Program-made: the position numbers and the translations under genes
The notes under the pieces: model-generated
Seen by the model: the letters and a program-made list of their open reading frames with translations, nothing else
The model's database searches: none
Told to the model about the DNA's origin: nothing
NCBI RefSeq assembly: GCF_003863365.1
Contig: NZ_RQXT01000037.1
Coordinates: forward strand, 1 to 64,000
Length of the DNA: 64,000 bases
Reading direction: 5' to 3'
Source: Mesorhizobium tamadayense
GTDB lineage: Bacteria; Pseudomonadota; Alphaproteobacteria; Rhizobiales; Rhizobiaceae
Shown here: one piece after another, positions 56,005-64,000 of the stretch
Layout of the letters: every line of letters starts with the position of its first letter
Numbering within the stretch: the stretch's first letter is position 1

Positions 56005-56036
56005 AAAAAACCGGCTGCGAATGTTCGCAGCCGGTT
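56005..56036 (-). terminator. intrinsic terminator after the TPR gene
   Basis: On the minus strand AACCGGCTGCGAA pairs with TTCGCAGCCGGTT around a 2-base loop (a wider loop is likely in RNA), followed by six T. It lies 20 bp past the stop of the TPR-protein gene. Confidence 0.85.
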
Positions 56037-56055
56037 TGAAGAGCCGGTTGTCGAA

Positions 56056-56592
56056 TCAGCTCCTCAGGAAATGATCGATCTGCTCCGACAGCATGCCGTA
56101 TTCGCGTGAGCCTTTGCCGGTCCGCTTCTCGATCTCCTGCAGCTGCTCCTGCGCGCCGGCAAGGTCGCCGATCTGCAGATGCGCCTCGCCGAGATACTCG
56201 CGCACCAGCGTGTAATTGGGGTCGATGCGCAGCGCTTCCTCATAATAGCCGAGGCCGACCGTGACACGGCCGGAATGGCGATGCGAGTAGCCGAGATAGT
56301 TGAGGATGCGCGGATCCTGCTTGTTGGCGGCGAGCGTCAGCACCGAGATCGCCTCGTCATAGCGCCCGGCCATCGCCAGATCGTGGCCAGCCTCGTAGAT
56401 GCTGTCGTCATCCAGCATGCCATACTGCGGCACAACGCACTTTTTCTTCTTCTTGTCCCAGACCTCGCCCTTCTTGCACTGAGTGGTGCCGCCACTGTTG
56501 CCTCCACCACCTTCACCAGCCGTGAATGCCGGCGCCACAAACAGCGGCAGGGCAGCAACTGCCAGGACCTGAACAAGCAAACGTCTGCGCAT
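56056..56592 (-). CDS. secreted TPR-repeat protein
   Basis: A 178-aa protein with a signal peptide (residues 1-25). A Gly-rich stretch and a Lys-rich CKKGEVWDKKKKKCVV segment with two cysteines follow. Two to three TPR units then span about residues 60-165: DSIYEAGHDLAMAGRYDEAISVLTLA, ILNYLGYSHRHSGRVTVGLGYYEEALRIDPN, LVREYLGEAHLQIGDLAGAQEQL. It probably binds other proteins in the periplasm; partners are unknown. AAGGAGG lies upstream of the start. Confidence 0.83.
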   Translation of the reverse strand: MRRRLLVQVLAVAALPLFVAPAFTAGEGGGGNSGGTTQCKKGEVWDKKKKKCVVPQYGMLDDDSIYEAGHDLAMAGRYDEAISVLTLAANKQDPRILNYLGYSHRHSGRVTVGLGYYEEALRIDPNYTLVREYLGEAHLQIGDLAGAQEQLQEIEKRTGKGSREYGMLSEQIDHFLRS

Positions 56593-56773
56593 GAAAGCCT
56601 CCTTGAGCGTGACAATGGCAGATTAACGCCGCCTCGATGCGCTTTCATCCCGAAATACCGACGGCAGCCGAACTATTTTGGACGTCCAGGGCTATTCTGA
56701 TCCTTGCGAACGGATGTGACGCGGGCTGCAAATCCGCTATCATCAGTCGAGCGCACGACGAGGAGAAAGGCCA

Positions 56774-57199
56774 GTGCAGCAGCGCCTCGAAAACGAGTGG
56801 GAACTTTCCATCGACCCGGACACGGTGCGCCTGTTCATCCTCAAGGCCAAGGCGCTGAGCGCCGCCGTCAACGAGGACTACGACGACGGCACCGAGCACG
56901 AGGTCGAATTCGACGGCGACGGGCACGACAACCACCATCATGACGGCCTCGCCGAGGAAGCCTCGGAAGACCTTACCGAAGAGGAGTTCCGCGAACTGAT
57001 CAACGATCTCAACGTCGATGAAGCGGCCGAGCTCGTGGCGTTGGCCTGGGTGGGCCGCGGCGACTACGAAGCGTCTGAATGGGTCGACGCGGTGGCGGCC
57101 GCGCGCGAGCGCGCCAACAAGCGCACCGCAAAATACCTGCTCGGCCTGCCGCAGCTCGCCGACTGGCTGGAAGAAGGCCTGGAGGCAATCGGCGCGTAA
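56774..57199 (+). CDS. DUF3775 domain protein
   Basis: A 141-aa acidic protein. A His/Asp-rich middle (HEVEFDGDGHDNHHHDGLAEEA) is followed by the conserved C-terminal block ELINDLNVDEAAELVALAWVGRGDY, then EWVDAVAAARERANKRTAKYLLGLPQLADWLEEGL. The latter is typical of DUF3775, known mainly in Rhizobiales, with no known function. The start is GTG at 56774, with GGAGAAAGG upstream. Confidence 0.85.
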   Translation: MQQRLENEWELSIDPDTVRLFILKAKALSAAVNEDYDDGTEHEVEFDGDGHDNHHHDGLAEEASEDLTEEEFRELINDLNVDEAAELVALAWVGRGDYEASEWVDAVAAARERANKRTAKYLLGLPQLADWLEEGLEAIGA

Positions 57200-57275
57200 C
57201 GGGCCGGTAACCGATTTTGATCGCAACGCCGCAAAGTCCAAGGCAACCTTGCAGTGCCGGCGCCGTTTCCGGCCG

Positions 57276-58241
57276 ATGGCAACGCTGAGCCTTTCCGGAT
57301 TTTGCAGACTGGCGCTGCCCCTGGTGGCGGCGGCCTTGCTGGTCACGCCGGCGATGGCCCGGCATCACCAGCGCCAGCATAAGAGCCATTTGCCCCCGCT
57401 CAGCCAAAGCGCTGCGCCGGCACCGGAAACGCCAGCGACAGCACCGGTTCCAGAACCGCGTCCCACCGACACCGTTGGCAATGCACCAAGCGGGGCTGAA
57501 GCGATGGCTCCGAAACCCTCGGCCGGTGCGGTGGTGCCGCAGACGCCGGCGGTCGCTCCGACGCCGCCGGAGAAGCCGACAGAGGTGGAGCCGGAACCGC
57601 CGGCCACGGCCCCGCTCCCTCCAGCGAAACCGACGGATGCCGACAAAGAGAAAGCGCCTCCCGATCCGCGTTCCACTGAACTGCCCGCCGACAAGATGCC
57701 GGAAGAAGAGGAGGCCTGCCGCGGTCGGCTGAAGGCGCTCGGCGTTGAATTCGTCGAGCACAAAGCCGAGCATGACGCCGAGATCGGCTGCTCGATCCCC
57801 TACCCTATCGTTTTGAAGACGCTCGGCAAATCCATCGGCATCGGTCCCGGCACCGAGCTCAATTGCCGGATGGCCGAGGCTGCCGCCCGCTTTGCGGCCG
57901 ATATCGTCCTGCCCGCCGCGAAGGCCGAATTCGGCGCCGATCTGAAATCGATCGGTCAGGCCTCGGCCTTCGTCTGCCGGCCGCGTCATGGCGCGGGAAA
58001 ACTGTCGGAGCACGCCTTCGGCAATGCGCTCGACATCGCTTCCTTCACACTATCGGACGGCAGGACGATCGACGTCGGTCCGGCGCCGCCCGAGAAGGAC
58101 GGAAAGTTCCTGAATATGGTGCGCAAGGCAGCCTGCGGGCCGTTCAAGACCGTGCTTGGTCCCGGCGCCGATCCCGACCATGCGCTGCATTTCCACTTCG
58201 ACCTCGAGCCGCGCCGCCACGGCGGGACGTTCTGCCAGTGA
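57276..58241 (+). CDS. Extensin_C family secreted protein with Pro-rich linker
   Basis: A 321-aa protein. Signal peptide (residues 1-28, ending PAMA), then a Pro/Ala/Thr-rich linker (about 33-140), then the Extensin_C domain (about 145-321). The domain has ACRGRLKALGVEFV, KLSEHAFGNALDIASF (about residue 243) and DPDHALHFHFDLEP (about residue 301). SEHxxGNALD and HxxHFHxD have the shape of the zinc site of LAS/M15 D,D-peptidases, so a peptidoglycan peptidase role is plausible though not established. Four cysteines may form disulfides. A paralogue follows at once. Confidence 0.85.
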   Translation: MATLSLSGFCRLALPLVAAALLVTPAMARHHQRQHKSHLPPLSQSAAPAPETPATAPVPEPRPTDTVGNAPSGAEAMAPKPSAGAVVPQTPAVAPTPPEKPTEVEPEPPATAPLPPAKPTDADKEKAPPDPRSTELPADKMPEEEEACRGRLKALGVEFVEHKAEHDAEIGCSIPYPIVLKTLGKSIGIGPGTELNCRMAEAAARFAADIVLPAAKAEFGADLKSIGQASAFVCRPRHGAGKLSEHAFGNALDIASFTLSDGRTIDVGPAPPEKDGKFLNMVRKAACGPFKTVLGPGADPDHALHFHFDLEPRRHGGTFCQ

Positions 58242-58354
58242 GTGAATGCCAAGAACAGATGCCGCAATTCGGCCCCAGGCGTGAATGCCGGCGCTGATCT
58301 TTCCTTTACTCTTGCCGACTAGACTTGTGCCATCCGGGGACTGGATGCCTTTCG

Positions 58355-59176
58355 ATGGCCAAAACACTTGGCGCCATGCTTGCCGCGGCGCGGCAGAACT
58401 ATTTTGCCTGCTCCGCCGTAAGGCTGGCCACCGGCCTTGCCATCGCGGCGATCTCGGCCTGCACTACAGGCGACGTCTTCTCGCTGCAGCCGGCCGTGGA
58501 CGTCGGCAGCCAAACCGCCGCCGTGCCGGAGGCGCCTCAATATTCCGGCATGCAGAGGCTTGTCCCGTCCAACCCTTATATGACCCAGGCCGCCTATCCG
58601 CGCATGGACGAGCCGATGTCATCGCCCGAGCAGATGCCGGCCAGCGAGATCGACTGCCGCAACGAGCTGAAACGCCTCGGCGTCGTTTACCAGGACATCC
58701 AGCCGATCCACGAAGGCCAGTGCGGCATCGACTTTCCGGTGAAGGTTTCGGCCATCGGCAGCGTCGAGATGAAGCCCGCCGCCACGCTGACCTGCAACAT
58801 GGCCGCGACCTTCGCCGCCTGGACCAGGAACGAGCTCGTGCCGGCCGCCCGCTGGCGCTACTTCTCTGGCGTCAAGACGATCCACCAGGGGTCGAGCTAC
58901 TCGTGCCGCAACATCGCCGGCGAAGGCGTCCTGTCCGAGCACGGCAAGGGCAACGCGCTCGACGTCATGAGCATCGAGCTTAACAATGGCGACGACATCG
59001 ACGTGCGCAAGCCGGGCCTGTTCGCCTTCCGCACCCGCGGCTTCCTCAACAATGTGCGCGCCGACGGCTGTCAGTATTTCAACACTGTGCTCGGTCCGGG
59101 TTACAATTACGACCATCGCAACCACTTCCACTTCGACGTCAAGAACCGCAGGAACGGCTACCGCGCCTGCCGCTGA
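58355..59176 (+). CDS. Extensin_C family protein, second copy
   Basis: A 273-aa paralogue of the preceding gene. The N-terminus is hydrophobic with AISACTTGD, a possible lipobox (Cys about residue 36), followed by a linker. The domain has DCRNELKRLGVVYQDI, TLTCNMAATFAAW, VLSEHGKGNALDVMSIEL (about residue 194) and YDHRNHFHFDVKN (about residue 254). The zinc-type motifs are kept. It differs from copy 1 in lacking the Pro-rich linker and in its anchor. The ATG at 58355 is preferred over an upstream start at 58325. Confidence 0.83.
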   Translation: MAKTLGAMLAAARQNYFACSAVRLATGLAIAAISACTTGDVFSLQPAVDVGSQTAAVPEAPQYSGMQRLVPSNPYMTQAAYPRMDEPMSSPEQMPASEIDCRNELKRLGVVYQDIQPIHEGQCGIDFPVKVSAIGSVEMKPAATLTCNMAATFAAWTRNELVPAARWRYFSGVKTIHQGSSYSCRNIAGEGVLSEHGKGNALDVMSIELNNGDDIDVRKPGLFAFRTRGFLNNVRADGCQYFNTVLGPGYNYDHRNHFHFDVKNRRNGYRACR

Positions 59177-59273
59177 CGGGCGTCCCTCTGCCTAATCCGT
59201 CCAACGCCGCGTAAAATGCCCGGGCACAGGCATGGGAGTGGTCTCTCGTGGGTGAGCGAAGCCTAGGCGACGC

Positions 59274-59953
59274 GTGGCGATTTGGCTGGCAGCTTTCTGC
59301 GCCTGCTATCTTGCCTTTGCCTATCTTGCCGCGCCGGAATTCCGGAGCTGGCGGGAGCGTGGCTTCCGCACGCAGCACTTCGAGATGGTGACACATACGC
59401 CGCAAGGCATTCCGGGCGATCCGATCAATGTCGGCCTTGTCGGCACGAAGAAGGAGCTTGTCCACGCCTTTGCCGTCGCCGGCTGGGATACGGCCGACGC
59501 GGTCACGCTGAGGACGCGATCGACATCGGCGAAAGTGTCTTGTTTGACCGACCCTATCCCGATGCGCCGATGAGCAGGTTGCTGTTCGAAGGCCGCGCCC
59601 AGGACCTCGCCTTCGAAAAGCCGGTCGGCGACAGCGCCGACCGCCGCCACCACGTCCGCTTCTGGCAGACCGACACGGTCGGCGACGACGGCCGTCCGCT
59701 CTGGCTGGGCGCCGCCAGCTTCGACCGAGGCGTCGGCCTCAGCCACGACACCGGCGCCATCACGCACCACATCGGCCCGGATATCGACGCCGAGCGCAAC
59801 TTCCTGATCGGCGACCTCCATGCTGCCGGCATGCTGATCTCGACCGCCGAGATACCGGGGATAGGCGCCACGAAAAGCGGCAGGAACGGCGGTGGTGATC
59901 CTTATTTCACTGACGGCATGGCTGTAATCGGCGTGTTGAAGCCATTGCCCTGA
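59274..59953 (+). pseudogene. LssY_C-domain membrane-anchored protein gene, frameshifted
   Basis: The first part, from GTG 59274, gives a membrane anchor (WLAAFCACYLAFAYLAAPEF) and INVGLVGTKKELVHAFAVAGW to AVTL. The rest continues in the next frame: DAIDIGESVLFDRPYPDAP, then FEGRAQDLAFEKPVG, then RRHHVRFWQTD, ending VIGVLKPLP. One base is missing near 59511 (CTGA-GGAC). Together they form the LssY_C domain common in membrane proteins near PAP2 phosphatases; its function is unknown. Confidence 0.75.
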
Positions 59954-59968
59954 TCGAGGCCGTAAAGC

Positions 59969-60991
59969 TCAGGCCGTGGTGATGACGATCTTGCCGAATG
60001 GACCTTTCTCCAGATGCTCGAAGGCCTGCGGCACCTCATCGAAGCCGAATACCCTGTCGATGACGGGCTTGATGCCGAGCGCCTCGATCGCTTGGTTCAT
60101 GCGCTCGAAGGCGCGGCGATGGCCGACCGAAATCCCTTGTACGGTAATACGGTTGCGCATGAAGGGCATAATCGGAAAGCTGAGCTCCATGCCGCCCAGA
60201 AGGCCGATGACCGTCAGCCTGCCATCGGCACCGAGTGCATTGAGCGAGCGCCGCGCGTTGTCGCCGCCAACCATTTCCAACACGTGCCTGACGCCCGCGC
60301 CGTCGGTCAATTCGCGCGCGGCCTCGTCCCATGCCGGTTGTTCGCGGTAGTTGATCACCTGCCAGGCGCCGAGTTCCTTGGCCCGGGCGAGCTTGTCGTC
60401 GGTGCTCGAAGTGACGATGGCTCGCAGGCCGAAAGCGGCCGCGAACTGCAGCGCAAACAGCGAGACTCCGCCTGTGCCCTGGATGAGAACGGTCTCGCCC
60501 GGCACCGGCTTCGTGGCCTCGACCAGCGCGAACCACGCCGTCAGCGCTGCGATCGGGAGCGTCGCCGCCTCGGCATCGCTGAGCGAGGCTGGCGCCAGCA
60601 CCGCCGCGTCCTCGCCGAAGATCACATATTCAGACAGCATGCCGGGCAGCGAGGAACCCAACGTATGCGTGTGCAGCACCGGCGGCGCATCGCCGTCCGG
60701 CCAGTCCGCGATCACCTGGCCGAGCACGCGCTGGCCGACCTTGAAGCGGCTGACGTCGCTGCCCACGGCCACCAGCTCGCCGACGGCATCGGATGTTGGC
60801 ACGAAAGGAAAGGCAAGGTCAGGGATCAACACGCCGTCGACGATCATCCGGTCCTTGTAGTTCAGTGACACGGCCCTGGTGCGCACCAGAAGATCGCGTG
60901 CGCCGAACGCGGGAATGCTGCCGTCCACCGGTCGCAGCCTCGATAGGCCGAAGCCGCTCATCTGCCAGGATCTGTTGATGTCGGTGCTCAT
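59969..60991 (-). CDS. NAD(P)-dependent alcohol dehydrogenase / quinone oxidoreductase-like (MDR)
   Basis: A 340-aa medium-chain reductase: GroES-like half with VSLNYKDRMIVDGV and FPFVPTSDAVGELVAVGSDVSRFKVGQRV, and nucleotide loop LIQGTGGVSLFALQFAAAFG (about residue 170). The catalytic zinc Cys and the structural zinc Cys cluster are absent, so it is a zinc-free type acting on enones or quinones rather than alcohols. It is divergent from a LysR regulator that probably controls it. Confidence 0.85.
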   Translation of the reverse strand: MSTDINRSWQMSGFGLSRLRPVDGSIPAFGARDLLVRTRAVSLNYKDRMIVDGVLIPDLAFPFVPTSDAVGELVAVGSDVSRFKVGQRVLGQVIADWPDGDAPPVLHTHTLGSSLPGMLSEYVIFGEDAAVLAPASLSDAEAATLPIAALTAWFALVEATKPVPGETVLIQGTGGVSLFALQFAAAFGLRAIVTSSTDDKLARAKELGAWQVINYREQPAWDEAARELTDGAGVRHVLEMVGGDNARRSLNALGADGRLTVIGLLGGMELSFPIMPFMRNRITVQGISVGHRRAFERMNQAIEALGIKPVIDRVFGFDEVPQAFEHLEKGPFGKIVITTA

Positions 60992-61120
60992 TGTCGTCCG
61001 CGCTCCGCGATTGATGGCGATGCCGGATGTTTACGCGATTCAACTATGGAAAATAGTGCTTCTATGCGGCATAATTGGATACCGATTGAAGAAGAAAAAT
61101 ATACAAAAGGGAAAATCCGG

Positions 61121-62035
61121 GTGGAACCCACCGACCTGCAAGGCATCATCGCATTCGTTCACGCGGTCGAGGCAGGCAGCTTCACCGGCGCCGGCGCACG
61201 GCTGCGTGTGACGAAGTCGGCGATCGGCAAGTCGGTTGCCCAGTTGGAGCATCGGCTCGGCGTTCGCCTGCTCAACCGCACCACCCGCAGCCTGAGCCCG
61301 ACCAGCGAGGGCATGAGCTATTACGAGACCTGCGTGCGGGCCTTGGCGGAGATCGAGGCCGGGCAGGCATTGCTCGCCTCGCGCAGACAGCTTCCGTCCG
61401 GCAAGCTGCGTGTCGACGTGCCGCTCGCCTTTGGCCGCCGATGTGTCGCGCCCGTGCTGTTCGGCATTTCCAGCCGCTTCCCGGAACTGGCGATGGAAAT
61501 CTCCTTCAACGACCGTCGCGTCGATCTCGTCGAAGAAGGCATCGATCTCGCTGTCCGCATGGGCGAACTCGACGACAGCCTGTCGCTGGCGGCCAGACGC
61601 ATCTACGCACAGCGCTCGGCGATCTGCGCGGCCCCGGCCTATCTCGAAAAACATGGCAGGCCGCGATCGATCGAGGATCTCGCCGGCCATGGCATCATCG
61701 CCTATGGCCGCAACGGCATAGTTCATCCCTGGACGGTCCGGCACAGCGATGGTCATATCGGCAAATTCCAGCCGCAGGCGCGGCTGGTCCTGGGGCACGG
61801 CGAACCGATGCTGGACGCTGTCTTGGCTGGCTGCGGCATCACTTTCCTGCCGACATGGCTGATCGCCGACAGCCTCAAGCGGGGCGAGCTCGAAATGGTC
61901 CTGTCGGACTGTCTCATCGAGAACGTCGTCGTCCACGCCGTCTGGCCGGTGACGCGCAACCTCGCGCCCAAGGTACGCGTCGTCGTCGATGCGTTGATCG
62001 AGCACTTTTCCTCGCCGCCCTGGGATGTCGCCTGA
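61121..62035 (+). CDS. LysR-family regulator (AaeR/CrgA-like)
   Basis: A 304-aa LysR protein when started at GTG 61121, which gives the usual family length; AAAAGGG lies upstream. An ATG at 61046 would add a charged 25-residue arm. The helix-turn-helix is in AGARLRVTKSAIGKSVAQLEHRLGVRLLNRTTRSL. The effector part has LRVDVPLAFGRR and GIDLAVRMGELDDSL. It is divergent from the oxidoreductase gene, its likely target. Confidence 0.88.
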   Translation: MEPTDLQGIIAFVHAVEAGSFTGAGARLRVTKSAIGKSVAQLEHRLGVRLLNRTTRSLSPTSEGMSYYETCVRALAEIEAGQALLASRRQLPSGKLRVDVPLAFGRRCVAPVLFGISSRFPELAMEISFNDRRVDLVEEGIDLAVRMGELDDSLSLAARRIYAQRSAICAAPAYLEKHGRPRSIEDLAGHGIIAYGRNGIVHPWTVRHSDGHIGKFQPQARLVLGHGEPMLDAVLAGCGITFLPTWLIADSLKRGELEMVLSDCLIENVVVHAVWPVTRNLAPKVRVVVDALIEHFSSPPWDVA

Positions 62036-62122
62036 ACAGTTCGCCGGTCCAAAAAATTGTCCCCCTCCAAAAATAACGGCGGACTATTTTCGAATGCAGT
62101 GCAGCAATGCTATTGACCGCCC

Positions 62123-63436
62123 ATGCTTTATGTTGAAATCGCCATCGTGGCCGTCCTCATCTTGGTGAACGGCCTTCTGGCAATGTCCGAGCTTGCGATC
62201 GTCTCGTCGCGGCCGGCCCGCCTCAAGGCGATGATCGACCGCAACGTCAGGGGCGCCGGCCGCGCTTTGGCGCTCGGTTCCAATCCAGGCAAGTTCCTGT
62301 CGTCGGTGCAGATCGGCATCACCCTGGTCGGCGTGCTGTCTGGCGCTTTTTCCGGCGCCACGCTTGGCGAGCGATTGGCGCAATACCTGGCCTCGACCGG
62401 CATCCGGGAGACCATCGCGGACCCCATCGGCGTCGGCATCGTCGTCGCGATCATCACCTATGCCTCGCTCATCGTCGGCGAGCTCGTGCCGAAGCAGATC
62501 GCGCTGAGGGATCCGGAGCGCGTCGCGGTCAGGGCGGCGCCGGCGATGACCATCCTCGCCACGGTATCGGCGCCGGTCGTCTTCCTGCTCGATATTTCCG
62601 GCCGCGCCGTGCTCTGGCTGCTCGGCCAGCGCGGCGAAGCGGAAGAGAAGGTCACCGACGAGGAGATCAAGATGCTGGTCGCCGAGGCCGAGCATCACGG
62701 CACCATCGAATCCGACGAGCGGCGCATGATCGCCGGCGTCATGCGCCTCGGCGACCGCGCCGTGCGCGCCGTTATGACGCCGCGCACCGAGGTCGACTGG
62801 ATCAACCTGCAATCCGACGAGGCGGCCATCCGGCGGCTCTTGATGGAGACCCAGCATTCGCGCCTGCCCGCCGGCGACGGCAATGTCGACGCCATGGTCG
62901 GCGTCGTACAGACGCGCGACGTCCTGGCGGCGATCCTCGGCGGCAAGGTGCTGGAACCGCGCCGGCATGTGCGCGCAGCGCCCATCGTGCACGACCAGGC
63001 AGACGCGCTCGACGTGCTGGCGACGCTGAAGGAATCGGACGTGCCGATGGCGCTTGTCCATGACGAATACGGCCATTTCGAAGGCATCGTCACGCCGGCC
63101 GACATCCTGGAAGCGATCACCGGCGTCTTCCGCTCGGACGTGGAGGCCGGCGAGGAAGAGAATGCCGTCAAGCGCGAGGACGGCTCATGGCTGCTCGCCG
63201 GCTACATGCAGGCCGACGAGATGGCCGAAACACTCGGCATCGACCTGCCGGAGAACCGCGACTACGAGACGGTGGCCGGCTATGTGCTGTCGCACCTGCA
63301 TCACCTTCCCGCCACCGGCGAATGCGTCGACGCGCAAGGCTGGCGCTTCGAGGTGGTCGACCTCGACGGCCGCCGCATCGACAAGCTGATCGCAACGCGA
63401 CTGCCCGACGGCCATCGCCCGATCGCGCGCCGATAG
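62123..63436 (+). CDS. hemolysin C-type CNNM/CBS membrane protein
   Basis: A 437-aa protein. N-terminal CNNM (DUF21) membrane part (residues 1-185): MSELAIVSSRPARLKAMIDRN, FLSSVQIGITLVGVLSGAFSG, ITYASLIVGELVPKQIALRDPE. Then a CBS pair (about 200-335: RAVRAVMTPRTEVDWI, VHDEYGHFEGIVTPADILEAITG) and a C-terminal CorC_HlyC domain (about 350-430). The family is tied to Mg/Co efflux or ion homeostasis; haemolysis is not implied. It is convergent with the next gene, 10 bp apart. Confidence 0.9.
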   Translation: MLYVEIAIVAVLILVNGLLAMSELAIVSSRPARLKAMIDRNVRGAGRALALGSNPGKFLSSVQIGITLVGVLSGAFSGATLGERLAQYLASTGIRETIADPIGVGIVVAIITYASLIVGELVPKQIALRDPERVAVRAAPAMTILATVSAPVVFLLDISGRAVLWLLGQRGEAEEKVTDEEIKMLVAEAEHHGTIESDERRMIAGVMRLGDRAVRAVMTPRTEVDWINLQSDEAAIRRLLMETQHSRLPAGDGNVDAMVGVVQTRDVLAAILGGKVLEPRRHVRAAPIVHDQADALDVLATLKESDVPMALVHDEYGHFEGIVTPADILEAITGVFRSDVEAGEEENAVKREDGSWLLAGYMQADEMAETLGIDLPENRDYETVAGYVLSHLHHLPATGECVDAQGWRFEVVDLDGRRIDKLIATRLPDGHRPIARR

Positions 63437-63446
63437 AATCAAACCA

Positions 63447-64000
63447 TTATGGAATGAGCACGACCTTGCCCGTCGAACGGCGCTCCCCGATCAAGCGATG
63501 CGCGTTGCCGGCCTCATGGAGCGGAAAGCGCGCGCCGATCGCCACCCGCAGCCGACCGCTCGCCGCCAGATCGAAAGCTTCGGACAGGCTCGCCTTCAGC
63601 ACGTCGGCAGACAAAAGCGGCAGCAGCGCAAAGCCCTTGAGCAATTGATTGCGGCCGATCATCGCTTCCAACCCGTCGGCGCCGAGCGCGAGACGGCCGA
63701 GCGCTGCGAACACCAGCTCGCCGCCGGATGAAAGCACATCCAGGAGGCCTCCGGTCATCGCACCGCCGACAGTGTCATAGATCGTATCAACGCCATCCTT
63801 CGCAACATCACTGAGCTCGGCCACCCAATCCGTCGCCTGATGATCGACGGCGGCATCGGCGCCGAGCGACAAAGCGATATCGCGCTTGGCCTTGCCGCCG
63901 GCCAGCGCGATGATGCGGCCGGCACCCTGCCCTCGCGCCAGTTGCACAAGCAGCGAGCCGACGCCGCCCGCGGCAGCCGGCACTAATATGGATTTGTTCG
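63447..64000 (-). CDS. NADPH:quinone oxidoreductase, 5' part outside the window
   Basis: The C-terminal 184 residues of a zinc-free medium-chain reductase: VPAAAGGVGSLLVQLARGQG is the nucleotide loop, then ALSLGADAAVDHQATDWV, DTIYDTVGGAMTGGLLDVL, GGELVFAALG, and the ending RRSTGKVVLIP typical of the QOR family. The frame is open to the window edge (NKSILVPAAAGG), so the start lies beyond 64000. It reduces quinones or enones with NADPH. Confidence 0.87.
   Translation of the reverse strand, partial: NKSILVPAAAGGVGSLLVQLARGQGAGRIIALAGGKAKRDIALSLGADAAVDHQATDWVAELSDVAKDGVDTIYDTVGGAMTGGLLDVLSSGGELVFAALGRLALGADGLEAMIGRNQLLKGFALLPLLSADVLKASLSEAFDLAASGRLRVAIGARFPLHEAGNAHRLIGERRSTGKVVLIP

Overview
The window is chromosomal DNA of a high-GC alphaproteobacterium. 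Gene content and order point to the Rhizobiales, most likely a Mesorhizobium-like member of the Phyllobacteriaceae. The clues are an lrp / trxB / lsrB neighbourhood, a ThuEFG-type sugar transporter, divergent mntR-mntH, carA and carB lying apart, tandem Extensin_C proteins, and several families of dispersed intergenic palindromes of the kind common in rhizobia. This is inference from recognised protein families; no database search was run.

Layout. 0-10 kb is an accessory region: a TetR regulator divergent from a frameshifted aldehyde dehydrogenase, a GFA-family protein, a secreted L,D-transpeptidase-like protein, a remnant of an IS1182-type transposase, a PQQ-type sugar dehydrogenase, and an amino-acid ABC transporter whose two permease genes are damaged. 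Behind the transporter lie an Asp/Glu-type racemase and an L-cysteate sulfo-lyase-like enzyme. 10-25 kb holds yqeY, carA, an MFS exporter, a zinc metallopeptidase, mntR/mntH, a methyltransferase, and a series of regulator/target pairs (LysR-LysE, MarR-SDR, ArsR-MFS). 25-29 kb is carB. 29-34 kb is a repeat-rich gap followed by thuEFG-like sugar transport genes lacking an ATPase gene. 34-45 kb holds a lytic transglycosylase, ogt, a cold-shock gene, a decayed antitoxin, a broken GST gene, two overlapping EAL-domain genes, an aspartate aminotransferase, a cupin, and an EF-G-like GTPase. A candidate small RNA with an anti-Shine-Dalgarno loop lies at about 44.9-45.05 kb. 45-48.5 kb is a methyltransferase-like membrane protein, lsrB, trxB and lrp. 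48.5-55 kb is an LPS inner-core heptose block: hldE-gmhA-gmhB on the minus strand and hldD-waaF-waaC on the plus strand, with a broken LysE gene between them. 55-64 kb holds greA with a terminator-like leader, TPR and DUF3775 proteins, two Extensin_C proteins, a frameshifted LssY_C gene, an oxidoreductase/LysR pair, a CNNM-type membrane protein, and a quinone oxidoreductase that runs off the window.

Genes that work together: carA and carB (carbamoyl phosphate); the six heptose genes (ADP-heptose synthesis and its transfer to lipid A-Kdo); mntR/mntH (manganese uptake); thuEFG (disaccharide uptake); and possibly the cysteate lyase, racemase and amino-acid binding protein, as a sulfonated amino acid catabolic unit.

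A recurring theme is small indels. At least seven genes are frameshifted or truncated: the aldehyde dehydrogenase, two ABC permeases, a GST, an antitoxin, a LysE exporter and an LssY_C protein; a second GST probably has a frameshift near its start. The long core genes (carA, carB, the EF-G-like gene, hldE, trxB, mntH, waaF) are intact. No tRNA, rRNA, CRISPR array or intact mobile element was seen.
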